NCBI GenBank assembly: GCA_037501455.1
Contig: CM074863.1
Location: 9,978,001-10,042,000 of the forward strand
Source of the DNA: Lantana camara
Taxonomy: Eukaryota > Streptophyta > Magnoliopsida > Lamiales > Verbenaceae
Reading direction: 5' to 3'
DNA length: 64,000 nt
Of this stretch, positions 54,801-64,000 are shown one piece after another (the first letter of the stretch is position 1; every line of letters starts with the position of its first letter). The notes below the pieces were generated by a model that saw nothing but the letters and a program-made list of their open reading frames with translations, was not told the DNA's origin and made no database searches. Made by a program: the position numbers and the translations under genes.

Positions 54801-55158
54801 TTAGCATCTGTACATCATTATAGATGTGAGTTCCACAACCGGTATCAAGTACCCAAGAACTAGAATTAATAGAAAGATTTACTTCAACGAGAAAGATACC
54901 TTTCTTTAGAGTAGCCTTGTACTCTGGGCAGTTTCTCCTCCAATGTCCCGCTTTGCCACAATGGAAGCAAACATCCTCTTTCTGATGACGCTTCTTCTTT
55001 TGGGCCTTCCCCTTCGAAATGCCACCAGTGGGCCTAAGGGGTTTCTTCTTCTTCTTTTGGGCTTTCTTGCCCTTACCTTTAGAAGGCCCAGAAGAGGAAG
55101 ATGGAGCATTCACCATCAAAACCTTATTGTCCTTCTTGATCGTGCTTTCAGCAGTCAC
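51811..55158 (-). CDS. Copia gag-pol polyprotein (gag N-terminus missing), open frame
   Basis: 1115 residues without a stop. Gag zinc knuckle CFHCGKAGHWRRNC (~residue 64), protease DTGCGTHI (~105), and integrase with HTDVCGPL, DDFSRYGYVYL, a SDRGGEY Asp and ERRNRTLLDM Glu. RT has DVKTAFLNGDID and the YVDDILLIG box. RNase H has YCDASFASD, TEAEYLA and DNTGAVA. The order PR-IN-RT-RH defines Copia. All catalytic residues I can check are present. The frame continues a few codons upstream (KRLLISQLVTAESTIKK), but most of gag and the 5' LTR are gone, so there is no promoter of its own. Confidence 0.93.
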   Translation of the reverse strand: MTAESTIKKDNKVLMVNAPSSSSGPSKGKGKKAQKKKKKPLRPTGGISKGKAQKKKRHQKEDVCFHCGKAGHWRRNCPEYKATLKKGIFLVEVNLSINSSSWVLDTGCGTHIYNDVQMLSEVQQLKEGECVLKIGDGSNVEARALGTIRLDLGSFELVLNKVLYVPSIIRNIISVPILDCEGYETYIKNGKYFIKRNNSSVHIGTLSNGLYLTQNINIMNIQRETKRKRDDKVSAPLWHARLGHISKNRISKINTLGSFSENDLKELTSCESCLKGKMSKVPFRGTVERATEVLDLIHTDVCGPLSVSTRSNHQYFITFTDDFSRYGYVYLMKYKSEAFEKFLEFQKEVENQTGHKIKALRSDRGGEYLSEEFLNHLKDNGIISQWTPPGTPQLNGVSERRNRTLLDMVRSMMSFTDLPPSFWGYALESAAKILNLVPSKSVPKTPYEMWHGKIPSYSYLRIWGCPAYVKRTVGDKLESRSNLCYFVGYPKESIGYYFYDQSEQKVFVSRNATFLEEPFLKEKKGKIIELEEVQNDPTPPTEETSHSDQLQPITNFDTHENPPLRRSERTPRQPERWYGFFHEISQKDNDPLTYEEALSDSDSEQWIEAMKSEMDSMNSNQVWTLVDLPDGVKPIGCKWIFKRKLGVDGSIAAYKARLVAKGFTQRPGVDFDETFSPVAMQKSIRIMLAIAVYYDYEIWQMDVKTAFLNGDIDKDIYMEQPIGFTFSGSEQKVCKLQRSIYGLKQASRNWNIRFDESVKAFGFIQISNESCVYRKELETSVQFLVLYVDDILLIGNSKDDMKVTKLWSSNQFEMKDLGDASYILGIKIYRDRSRRLIGLSQSMYIDKVLKRFNMESAKVKNLPMSVGTCLSKKMCPKTNLEKERMTHTPYASAIGSIMYAMLCTRPDVAYALSVTSRFQSNPGDGHWAAVKNILKYLKSTKDLFLVYGGQKDLTVEGYCDASFASDLDDFKSMSGYIFCLNGGAVSWKSSKQTTTADSTTEAEYLAANDAAKEGVWIRNFIQELNIVPSMKDPITVFCDNTGAVAQAREPRSHQRTKHIMRKYHLIRDIIKRGDVLIERVTSAENVADPLTKPLSREAFQGHLQKMGLRIASEWL

Positions 55159-55195
55159 AAGCTGACTAATCAGCAGTCTCTTATTTGAGTAAATA

Positions 55196-55382
55196 TAACA
55201 AATCTAAATATAATACTAATTGATTCTAATATAAAATTAGAAATTAAAATGAGTTTTAAAACAATTTTTTTTGGGATTTTATACATCTTTTTGAGAAGCT
55301 TTTTGCCGCGTCCGTTTCGTGTCATTGCAACGAAACTGGAACGGTGGCCTCCGTTCCGTTCCCCGCGACTGTTCCGGCGAAC
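55196..55382. other. Junction region between the truncated Copia element and the KIB-like pseudogene
   Basis: Copia gag coding is lost at about 55195. The next ~100 bp are AT-rich, then an inverted phrase (GCCGCGTCCGTTTCGTGTCA, TTGCAACGAAACTGGAACGG) appears before KIB-like coding begins. Deletion breakpoints probably lie here. Confidence 0.35.
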
Positions 55383-56229
55383 CATGCTCCTAATGGCTCA
55401 CAAACGCACTTTATTTTTCTTTAATCCGTTCACCAAAGAAAAAATTGAACTCCCCCCGGCTAATGATGTTTTCATGTTTGCGTGTTTCACCTCTTCACCA
55501 ACTTCCTCAGATTGTTATGTTTGCGGACTCTATTTTGATAGTGGTTACGGGGATATGAATTTTGGACTTATTAAAGTTGGAGATGAAGATTGGAAATCGG
55601 AGACATGTAGTCAGGAACACAATTTTCCGATATCAAACTGTGCCCTACTTTTCCACGGGGGAATGTACTATTTGGTGGACTATGAAGAAAGAGAAATCGC
55701 TACATTTGATCCAAAAAAAGATGAAAACCGATGGACACAATTTCGCGCTAAAATAATTGAGGAAGAAGAGGAGGAAGAGTTGACAGAAGATGAAGAGGAG
55801 GAAGAGTTGACAGAAGATGAAGAGGAGGAAGAAGCTGAAATAGTTTTGACGAAGAAGAAGAGAAGGAAGGCTCATGAGAGTTACATGGTAGAAGTAGATG
55901 GAGAAATATGGGGTGTATTTCTCACGACTAATGATAGACAAGTTAGCGTTAAGAAGTGGATTTAACTGAAATGCGTTGGAAGAAGCTCGACAGTTTGGGG
56001 AACAAATGTTTATATGTTAGCAAGTACGGTTCGTTTGCTGAGACATGCATGTGTTATCAGTGGAATGGCCAACAAGATATACTTCAACAAGTTCCACGGC
56101 AAGAGTGGCATTATGTATTCTCTAACCACTGGAATGTATCACTCGGTTGCAGGCAATTTTGCTAGCAAAGGAGCTGGTGGGCTGGGACATGCGGATTATG
56201 GTGTTTGGATTAAGAACTCTCTTCATTAG
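55383..56229 (+). pseudogene. KIB1-4 beta-propeller (DUF295) F-box-like protein, frameshifted
   Basis: From about 55383: RTLFFFNPFTKEKIELPPAN, then CALLFHGGMYYLVDYEEREI, GEIWGVFLTTNDRQVSVKKW. A frameshift at about 55962 leads to DLTEMRWKKLDSLGNKCLYV, and a second one near 56040 to GMANKIYFNKFHGKSGIMYS and a final DYGVWIKNSLH. This is the beta-propeller half of plant KIB/DUF295 F-box proteins, which recruit targets to SCF E3 ligases. The F-box is not visible. An insertion of repeated Glu/Asp units (EEEEEELTEDEEEEELTED), coded by tandem GAAGAGGAG-type repeats at 55756-55836, lies in the middle. Confidence 0.72.
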
Positions 56230-56234
56230 ATTAC

Positions 56235-57500
56235 AATTGTTTGCGTATGAATGATTTTAGGATTATGGTTTTGAATGATTGATAGATCTTCTTTTGTCTG
56301 TGTATGGTTTATGGTATTTCATGTGTACCACTCGTGGCGTTGGGTCACCACTCCCATAGCATTGTGTCACCACATCAAACAAACCCAACCTAGCTAGGAG
56401 ATACTTAACAACATGACTCTAAGGGCACAGAAAATAAACAACAAAGTATGTGGATGGATAACAAATTTTTTACAACATTCATTTCATATTCAACATCACG
56501 ACACACGAGCAAAAGGTGACTGTCGCGCTCAAATTCATAACATAGGTCCGAACAATACCAACAGCCTAGGCAATGTCAACTACAACATCTTTCAATTCAT
56601 AAGTTAAGATCAACACATCATAACAACTTAGTATGTTATCCAAATCTGAACATCATGCCTTAACATAACAACATAGCCATAAATAGTACGCTTTGCATAA
56701 TGGAAGTACATGCAAGACTCAAACACTTCTACAAGCCAAAACCTATGACACATCGCCTAGCACAACTCTGAACCTGCAGACAATACAAAGGGTTGAAGAG
56801 TGTCGGTCCTAGTCGACCAGTGAGGGGCTACATATAAGGAAAGATGCAATGTATGCTCATAATCATAAACTGTAGTTGTGTCCCACCCTAACATTTTCAA
56901 AACAAACATAATTAAAGATTTTCATGAAAACTATACAGGAACACAACCAAATCATACTTACAACCTTATTCCTCCCTTATTGATGGTGGTGGTGGTGGTG
57001 GTGTGGGGGGGGGGGGGGATGGGAGGGGCAGCCCATGATCCACCCATACGTACCTGGGATGAGGGTTCACGACACCCGTCGTTCCTTTGGCCATGTATCA
57101 CCCCAAACCGGCTCAAGATCCATAGTTCCCAACCCTACGTTGGGTGTTCCAGAATCTCAACATATGTGGGAATTGTGTAAGGGAATTCTGTCAAATTTCT
57201 TCAAGATCTTTGCAAAAGCTAACATGTTCAAGTTCCTGTGATCAATTCAACAAACATATTTATGATTGTTTCCCTAAGGTCAGAACAAAAACTGTGAATC
57301 TGTAACTATTTTAGCAAGAACTGATGATACCTACAAGTTTTGAGGTGTCCTAATCCTTTGTGAAGCTCAATAGTTGCTCCTTTGATCATTTCTTCTATGA
57401 TGTAACTTTGTTCAGTTAAAATGTTATTGTCTTTCAGGCCACATTTTTTGGATGAATTATTTGTCAAATCATCCCAAAGCAAATAAGATGTAGCTGAGCA
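56235..57500. other. Non-coding stretch with a decayed LTR-like segment
   Basis: About 56400-57180 resembles degraded Gypsy LTR DNA in wording (AACCTGCAGACAATACAAAG, TCGACCAGTGAGGGGCTACA), similar in style to 46540-46600. It contains a (GGT)n/(G)n run near 56985-57020. No gene seen. Confidence 0.35.
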
Positions 57501-57559
57501 AGTGCGTGTTGGATAATGTGTACTCTCAAGTTCTATCCCCTGCCGTTGATTACTCTGAT

Positions 57560-59370
57560 TGAAAGATACGTTAGTTTCATTTCAATTGATTTTCCTATTT
57601 CCCCAGATTTTGGACTGCCAGCTAATTCGGCATCAAACTTGTCGGTTTCATGGGTTGAAATCTCCAATCCATGCTCCACATTTGTACTGCTTCAAACAAA
57701 ATCTCTATCAATTGCCAAACATAACATAAAAATTAGTGTAGTTAAATAGATAAGGGATAATTAGACAAGCAAATGAGACAAATAATGGCACTAGATAAAA
57801 TTGTGGTACTTAACGACGCCACACACCTTAGCTCGTTTTCCGAGATTAATCTGAACCGAAATGCTGGCTTGAAAGAGATCCACACCTGTACTCTGAAGCT
57901 CTTGTGTCGATGAATTCAATAACCTGTTCAAAATAGAACATCTCATCAGCCAAGAATTTACAAATAAAGTGACTTTTTTTAATTATTTGTAAAAAAACTC
58001 ACCCTTGGGAATGCACACTTGAAATGCTGATTGTTCCCCCTTCAATTGCCAGCTCATTGTGGTGGTTCAGAGCGCCAGCAGCATTAGGACATTCGGCCGA
58101 CTGTAATTATGACGGTTGGCCGTGTAATGAGCGAGAGAATGTAGCGTCCTCTGAAATGGGAGCAAACGTGGTTGCTGGCAAAGGTATTGTTTTGTTAGGA
58201 AGTTCAGTTTGAGGATCCAATTGACCTAACATGATCAGATTCAATGGCGTTCTGCTGTCCATAGCATGGTAGTGGGGACCACTCCAACACCATTTTCATC
58301 GAATCTGAAAGGAAGTGCTGCACCAGGCCCAGGACCAGAACCATTCTTCATGGTTTGCTGCTGCCCAACCAAATTCTGTACGTGCCAACGACTGTTTCTC
58401 TATTCAAAAGCAAAAATATAATAAACGAATATAGATGTAAATTATAAATGAATCCGTTTAGTAGGTAATTTATCGAGTAAATGAGAACACCATGGAAAGT
58501 TAAATGTGTTATGTTGGGCAAACGTTTTCTGCAGCAATGCAATAATCAAGAAATATTCATCAATGGGGCCCGTAACTAAAATGAATTACCCTTCAGCTTG
58601 TAGGAAACACCAAGGAAATGGCTCTAATTAATTTGAGTATCTACAATTTCATAGCAAAAGATGCACCAAACTCAAGAAAACAATGGTTAAATATAATATG
58701 AGTGGGATTCGAGATATTACCCACGGCATCAGCTTTGTAGGCTCTGAACTCCAAGGTTGATATGAACCCTCATACTTTTGTACCAGTTCTTGTAAAAACT
58801 GTACATACTGAACACCTGCACTGGGAAATGATTAATGGTGACAACCGTCTTTAAGGAATACAAGTAAAGAAAACCTTATATTGTATATTTAATAATATAG
58901 TAACATACCTCTAATAAGAATGATGCAGTGTCTCTGTTTTGATCACTGTATGGTATCAATTCTCTCAATATCTGAAATTGAGACATGCAAGAAAACTCGT
59001 TTCAGATTAAGACAGCAGGAAGGTAAAAGGAACACCATAATTAAACTCACGCGGAAAACTGAAAACATTTGCAATTAAATGATTCAGAATTATTCACAAC
59101 AGAGTTCAAAACTTGTTAGATTTCCTTGGCCAATCTAGGCATACGTTCTGAAGCAATTCAGTAATACTAATGTCAACGCGCACATGGTATTATGAACGCA
59201 ACCTGAATTTGGAGATTACTTATAGGGAGCTGCAGATATTAAAGAGAAGTCATCACCACAAATATGTGCCTGAATTGGATTTTAAGCACCTATAAACCAA
59301 ATAAAAATATTCAGTAACCGAGTGTTTTGATCTAATAGCATTCACCTGAACACTGTTCTTCGAATTCGCA
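57560..59370 (-). pseudogene. BIM1/BIM2-like bHLH transcription factor pseudogene
   Basis: Exons on the minus strand: ~59370-59311 (IRSKHSVTE), 58971-58909 (ILRELIPYSDQNRDTASFLL), 58815-58721 ([20 protein letters not shown]...LMPW), 58399-58003 (RNSRWHVQNLVGQQQ ... GGTISISSVHSQG) and 57923-57827 (STQELQSTGVDLFQASISVQ, then INLGKRAK). This follows BES1-interacting Myc-like proteins, brassinosteroid-signalling bHLH partners. The DNA-binding basic stretch (EQRRRSKINDRFQ) is absent between the first two pieces. The 58003-58399 exon has a frameshift near 58265 and a TAA in its LHGQPS region. Splice sites elsewhere are mostly intact. A possible last exon lies near 57560-57700. Confidence 0.8.
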
Positions 59371-59399
59371 TCTGCTCAAACCAAATTCACGCAAAATCA

Positions 59400-60241
59400 A
59401 AACAAGGATGACAATGATTTCAATTTTCAACATCTAATTGCAATCTGGCCTCCCTCCAAAACCAGCAAAAGACAGAGTGCAATTATGCCTTTGGTGTTAT
59501 TAACACACTCTTCTTCCTGATGACCCTTTCCAGATTTCATTTTTCAATTCTTTTTGTTTTTCCCCAAAGATCCTATCTTTTCGGGTCAATCTTTTAAAAC
59601 TCCCCATGAGTTGAACAATATTTAGTTTGCTCCCTATTTTCAAAATTATTTCAGTTCACTCCCAGGTGAGATTAGGGGTGCGTTTCGAGTCGAGTCGAGT
59701 TTGACCAAAAAAATCTAGCTTGAGCTTGAGCTTGAAAATTATTTACATGGCTTAAGATTGAGCTTGAACTTGTCAAGCTTATTTTTTGAGGGCTTGAGCT
59801 TGGCTTGCTCAAAATTCGAGCCGAGCTCGATTCGGCTAGATGAGCCAAGAGATTTGTTGGATTTTTTTAATTCTCATTCAATAATAATATTAAACAATAA
59901 CAAAGATATTAAGATATATAATATATATAGTATATTAATATTTCTAAGTTTTTTTATATCATTATTAATAAATTATAATCATTAATATATACTTGATATT
60001 TTAGATTATGGACGAGTATTATTAATTATATTAGAATAAACTATAAATTATGTAATTATATAATAAAAATTATATTAAGGTATATGATATTTATTATTTT
60101 ATTATATTAAATATTTGAGTGAATATTTTATGAATATATTTTTGTATTAATAATATTATATGGTCTAATGTGTCATTGTAATATAATATATTATTAAGAC
60201 ATATTATGATACAAAATTTAGTAAGGATCATACATATATTA
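59400..60241. other. AT-rich stretch with a GAGTCGAGTCGAG-type repeat end
   Basis: At about 59670-59850: AGGGGTGCGTTTCGAGTCGA, then GCTTGAGCTTGAGCTTGAAA and GCCGAGCTCGATTCGGCT, wording typical of one end of a short plant DNA transposon. The other end is not visible. The next 400 bp are very AT-rich. Confidence 0.4.
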
Positions 60242-61390
60242 TGTGATGGGTTCAGAATGTGAAGGTCCGAATCCGATCACTTTACGATTTGTAATTGTGG
60301 AGGAAACCACCGGAGATTCGCCGGAAATGAGAAAGGGGGTTCTACCTGTTGGGACAAGCACAAGAAAAGTCAGAAGGCCAAGCTGGGGGAACTGGGGGTG
60401 ATACCCAGTTTGGCTCTCCGACGCTCAAGTCAGTTCAAGGTATGAAGAAACGTAAGTTCAGTCTCAGTTTCAGTGATGAAGATTGCTTACCAGTGTAGAA
60501 GATGACTTTAGCTATTTATAGTTGAGGGTCAAGGCCCCTTTGGTCATTTGCCTCAAGTGGTCCTGGTCGAATGTTGCCCTAACACGTGGCGCCATGAGAG
60601 AGAAACCTAGGAGGAATCTTCTGCAAAAGCGGCCCAAAGTTGGTGCTGGCAACAGTGGCAGGTGCGCGGGCATGTACGTTGTGTCAGAGAGCCATTTGGG
60701 TGGTTGGTAACGAGGGCTTAAGAGCGCGCTCGTGACAACCTGGAGTATTGGAAGCCAAGATATCCGCTGGGGGGAATGAAGGCTCCATTTCAAGTGACGA
60801 GCCAAAGGGGAGGCCACTCTGAGGGAGTGTGCCGCTCGAAGAGGGCTCCCTTGGCACGAAGGCGTGCCAATCATACAGTATGAAGGACGCTCGTGAGAGT
60901 GACAGCGCTCGTTGGGCTTAACTCCTGAAGAAGGATTGCGCTTGTTGGGTTAGCGCTCGTGCACTGATGGGTGCAACCTTGGGGGGACAGATGTCATCAT
61001 CTCGGTGATGCCACGTGTCCTAACGTGGGACGATCGTATTTTGACCTCATCATTTTGCCCCCCAATTCTGTAGTCCTTAGTGATAAGGACTGTAGAATTT
61101 TGACACGCTCTATCTTTCGTATGTAACGCTCGAATAAGGCTTGGCGTGTTGAGCAATTTTTCTTCTGGTTGCGCTATTAATGCGGTCTTTTCAACTGACC
61201 GTTCGTAACACTTCCACATTAAATGTTGTACTATTCTGAAGCACTCGAAACGTCAGAGCATTAAATGCGGGTGCGCGTGGGGCGCGTGAGCATTGGGAAG
61301 CAGGTGACGGTTCCATAAAGTGGGCGGTTTCCTAGGCGGGAAATGATTACCATTTTGAATTCATTGCCGAGAAAGGTACCAACTCCCATC

Positions 61391-61405
61391 CCTATAAGTA
61401 TGGGA
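61391..61405 (+). promoter_or_regulatory. Putative TATA box of the element
   Basis: CCCTATAAGTATGGG lies about 300 bp upstream of ATG 61694, in GC-rich DNA. A possible leader-intron donor (CAAGGTAAAC, about 61530) and acceptor (TCCCAAATCTCAG, about 61683) lie between them. Confidence 0.5.
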
Positions 61406-61693
61406 TTCTGAAATTTTGCTATTCTTTACGCATTCTAAACTTCCAAGCATCCTTTGCAAACAGAATTCTCTCGCACACCAGTTCTTAGAGCATCTTCAAC
61501 CTCTCTCCCAGATTTTCTCAGAAACTTTCAAGGTAAACTTCCAGCATAATTTTCCAACTCTGCTAACTTTAGATTCGGACCTTAGGACTTTGTAATCCCT
61601 TAGGTTTTACTCCTTTAGGGAATCCCAATTTCTTTCCAGAAAACCCCTAATCTCTAACCCAGATTAAACCTCTCCCAAATCTCAGCCTTTGCC

Positions 61694-64000
61694 ATGGCTG
61701 ACCAACACGTTGAGGAATTCGCCCGTGAAATCCATGAAATGGCCACTGAGAGTTCCTCTTCTCCTGATTCCCCCAGAGATGAGGAGTTGGGGGCGGCAGT
61801 GATGGCTATGGAGGATAGGAACCCCGGCGGAGTGGATCCTCTCTTTGAGGAGATAAATCTAGTGATGGAGGCAGAAAGGCAAGGGGTTACTCTCCCCATA
61901 ACTCAGAGTGCCACTCACCCCCACCGCCATACCGTTACGGTGGCCGTCGCAAACCCGCTACCGACGGCGGAAGTCATAGCAGGGCCTACAGAACGAGCCC
62001 TCAATAAAGGAAAAGGCAAGAAATCCCAGAAATCCAAAGGGCCTAACGAGGGTGAAGGATCAGGCTACCAGGCCACCGAGCGCACTCCTGCGGAGACTCC
62101 CAGCACAGTTACTTTGGGAGAAGTAAAGACGATGTTGGCTCCTATCTACTGGGACGAGCGCTATACATGGAAAATTCCAGAAAGCCACGAGCGGGCCAAC
62201 AATCCCCCTCCAGGCGAAATGGCTGTATACGTGGACACAGTGAGTTCAGGAGGCTTGAGGTTCCCTATCTCGATCTCAATGGCTCACCTGTTGAATGATC
62301 TGGGCCTCTGTCCATCACAAATCATGCCCAACGGCTTGGCTCTATTAACCTGCTTTGTGATTCTGATGAGGAGCATGGGTTACGAGCCCTTCTTGCGGAA
62401 CTTCAACGCCCTCTTTCAAGTGGTCAGCTCCTCTCGTTCATCTCCCGAGGCTGGGTTTTACTATGTTCAGGCGAAGGCACATATGAAGCTGATCAACTCG
62501 CCCTCGAGCACTTATGGCCCCGATTGGAAGGAGAAGTTTATCTTCGTCAAGGCTCCAACAGAAGAGGGCTTTGGGGTGCCCACGCAATGGGGCTCGTTTG
62601 CAAAGAGCCGCTTGCCACCCGCACTCCCCAGAGATTGGGCCAAGAGCCTGGCAGCAACCCTGAGGGACGAGGGCCACCTCATTCAAGCGAAAGATTGGAT
62701 AGACGATGCGGAGCTCATGTTCCTGTGTGGTCTTTCCAATGACCCTCATTACCTTGACAACCCTCCGGCTCGTGACATAGAGAGAGATGGTTAGATTCTT
62801 AGGGCACTAACTTTAGATAGGAATGAATACTAACTGCTTCTCTGTACTTGTAACTTGCAATCTGAGCAAATGGTTTGAGGATTTCTAACCCTCGGAATTT
62901 CCATTCTTGCAGGAGTTGCTATACTAGAGATGGCAGGAGGAATCAGACAAGCCGCACAATTCGCTCATGCTAACAGGAATCAAGCCCAGCAAGGGGACCA
63001 ACAGCGCGAGCAACAGCGCCCTCGCAATCGTAGCAATCGCGGAGACGCTCGTAGCGGCAGTCAGGGCGCCAGTTCGAGCGCTAATCCAGAGGTTCAGCCC
63101 CCTCGTGGGCGAGGGGAGAGTAGATTGGCCAACAGAGAGGCCAGGAGGCGGTTGACTACAGAGCAAGCGGGAGACGCTCAACCCCTTCTGGCCGCAGAAC
63201 AAACGAGGCCAATAACCACCCTAACAATAACCGAGGCCCCCCCGAGCGCCGGTAGGCCTTCCCGCAAGAGGAAGAGGATGCCCGATACTGTTGCAATCAA
63301 GGGCAAAGGAAAACAAGTAGTCGAGGGCCCCAAGGGCGGGGGAGAAACTTCCTCTTCAGAGGAGGAACATTTGTGGGAGTTCTCCCGACGAGGGGACAGA
63401 GACTTCACAGGTGCCTCCGACGGTGGGCCAGTTTTGCTAAGGCCAGGCACGCTCGCTCAAGCCGTCACCGACAATCTTTACAGCAAGGCCCAATTTTCGG
63501 CGGATCACCGGCATCTCTTCAGTGAGTCTGTGGAGAAAGTGACCTATGATGCGGCCCACGCTCTAATCTCCGTAAGTCTTCACTCCTTGCTCTCTTTGCT
63601 AATTTCTGTAAGTTATCATTTTTTGGCTAACACTTCCCTTTCCTCCTACTTATGCAGCAAGTTCTTCCCCGGCTCCGAAATGTGCAAATGCGAGCCTCCA
63701 CGTATGCCGAGCGCAAGGCCAAGTACAAGAAGATGGCCCGTTCCAACGACCCGGCTCAAATTCAATCGGAGTTGGACGCAGAAATTGCAAAGTATGAATC
63801 CCTCAAGGATTTGTACAATAAAACGGAGGAGGAGCTGGGAAAACTGAAAGAGGATTTTCAGGGGGTGGAGAGCGCTCGAAGCGGCTTAAGCGACCAGTTA
63901 GCCCAAGCTAACGAGCGTTGCAAGAAGGCGGACACCGAGCGGGAGAGCTGGAAGACGAGGGCTCTGGAGGCCGAGAGGAAATTCAACGACGCCGTGCACG
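61694..64000 (+). CDS. Gypsy-associated Transposase_28-type protein, three exons, incomplete at the window end
   Basis: Exon 1 61694-62789, exon 2 62913-63571, exon 3 63658-64000 and beyond. Introns are GT...AG (62790-62912; 63572-63657, donor CCGTAAGT), with phases 1 and 0 that keep the frame open. Exon 1 holds the 'putative gypsy-type transposon' domain (PF04195-like): GEMAVYVDTVSSGGLRFPIS, MAHLLNDLGLCPSQIMPNG, RNFNALFQVV. Exon 2 is Arg/Gln/Pro-rich with a basic cluster (GRPSRKRKRMP), a likely nuclear signal. Exon 3 is a long coiled coil (YKKMARSNDPAQIQSELDAE..., KLKEDFQGVESARSGLSDQL). Function of this family is unknown; it sits upstream of pol in some Gypsy lineages. Confidence 0.75.

Larger units (their letters stand above)
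60242..64000 (+). mobile_element. 5' part of a Gypsy-type element with intron-containing first gene (continues past the window)
   Basis: A sharp change from AT-rich to GC-rich DNA occurs near 60242-60300 (TGATGGGTTCAGAATGTGAA). The leader contains a TATA box (CCCTATAAGTATGGG, about 61391-61405). A gene starting at 61694 follows. LTR limits and the primer site were not fixed: TGGCGCCATGAGAG near 60587 lies upstream of the TATA box and so is not convincing. Confidence 0.55.

Noticed and set aside
55645..55941. 98-residue Phe/Leu-rich minus-strand frame
   Set aside because: Antisense shadow of the Glu/Asp repeat in the KIB-like pseudogene.
56878..57180. 100-residue plus-strand ORF containing a poly-Val/Gly run
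   Set aside because: Driven by a GGT/G homopolymer tract in decayed LTR DNA. No homology seen.
60583..60600. TGGCGCCATGAGAG as a primer site for the right-hand Gypsy element
   Set aside because: It lies upstream of the TATA box at 61391, so it cannot follow the 5' LTR if that box drives the element.

Overview
This window is repeat-rich nuclear DNA from a flowering plant, most likely a eudicot. The evidence is spliced plant gene remnants (WRKY, YJU2/CCDC130, COP1-interacting-protein-like, BIM-type bHLH, KIB/DUF295), plant Copia and Gypsy LTR retrotransposons, CACTA, hAT and Mutator-like elements, and an integrated plant pararetrovirus. Asterid or Lamiales affinity is only a guess. I found no intact ordinary host gene: every recognisable host gene is broken or partial. 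All calls come from reading the sequence; no database search was run.

Layout. (1) 1-~6230: an almost unit-length endogenous pararetrovirus, linearised inside the coat-protein gene, with gene order and tRNA-primer-site position resembling soymoviruses. Pol and the movement gene are broken; the viroplasmin/transactivator frame is open. (2) ~6300-12455: a WRKY exon split by a Mutator-type MITE and then by a 3.0-kb LTR retrotransposon with near-identical LTRs and a GGGAT target duplication. That retrotransposon carries an in-frame piece of an aluminium-activated malate transporter (ALMT). A frameshifted YJU2/CCDC130 splicing-factor pseudogene follows. (3) 12.8-20.1 kb: Mutator-like elements with 9-bp target duplications, two of them holding GC-rich cargo (Pack-MULE-like). 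(4) 20150-31788: a minus-strand LTR retrotransposon (AAATC duplication) that lacks pol and keeps gag pieces and a 'plant transposon protein' ORF; a 4.7-kb CACTA element (TGA duplication) is nested in it. (5) 32-37 kb: COP1-interacting-protein and RNase H remnants, a small zinc-finger-like ORF and several fold-back MITEs.

(6) 37218-49835: a minus-strand chromodomain Gypsy element deleted from its primer site to integrase. Its LTRs host two solo LTRs (AAATC and ATAAC duplications) and a 1.8-kb hAT-like element (8-bp duplication) that carries three exon pieces of a GH1 beta-glucosidase. (7) 49836-~55195: a Copia element with an open 1115-codon gag-pol frame and a 3' LTR containing six CACGTG boxes in 68 bp, but no 5' LTR. 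(8) 55.3-59.4 kb: KIB/DUF295 and BIM-like bHLH pseudogenes. (9) ~60242-64000: the 5' end of another Gypsy-type element whose first gene (Transposase_28-type) has two introns and runs off the window.

The unifying theme is gene capture and disruption. An LTR element, a hAT-like element and probably two Mutator-like elements carry host-derived sequence, while the local host genes have been cut apart by insertions. The most notable objects are the ALMT-carrying retrotransposon, the hAT element with beta-glucosidase exons, and the soymovirus-like insertion.
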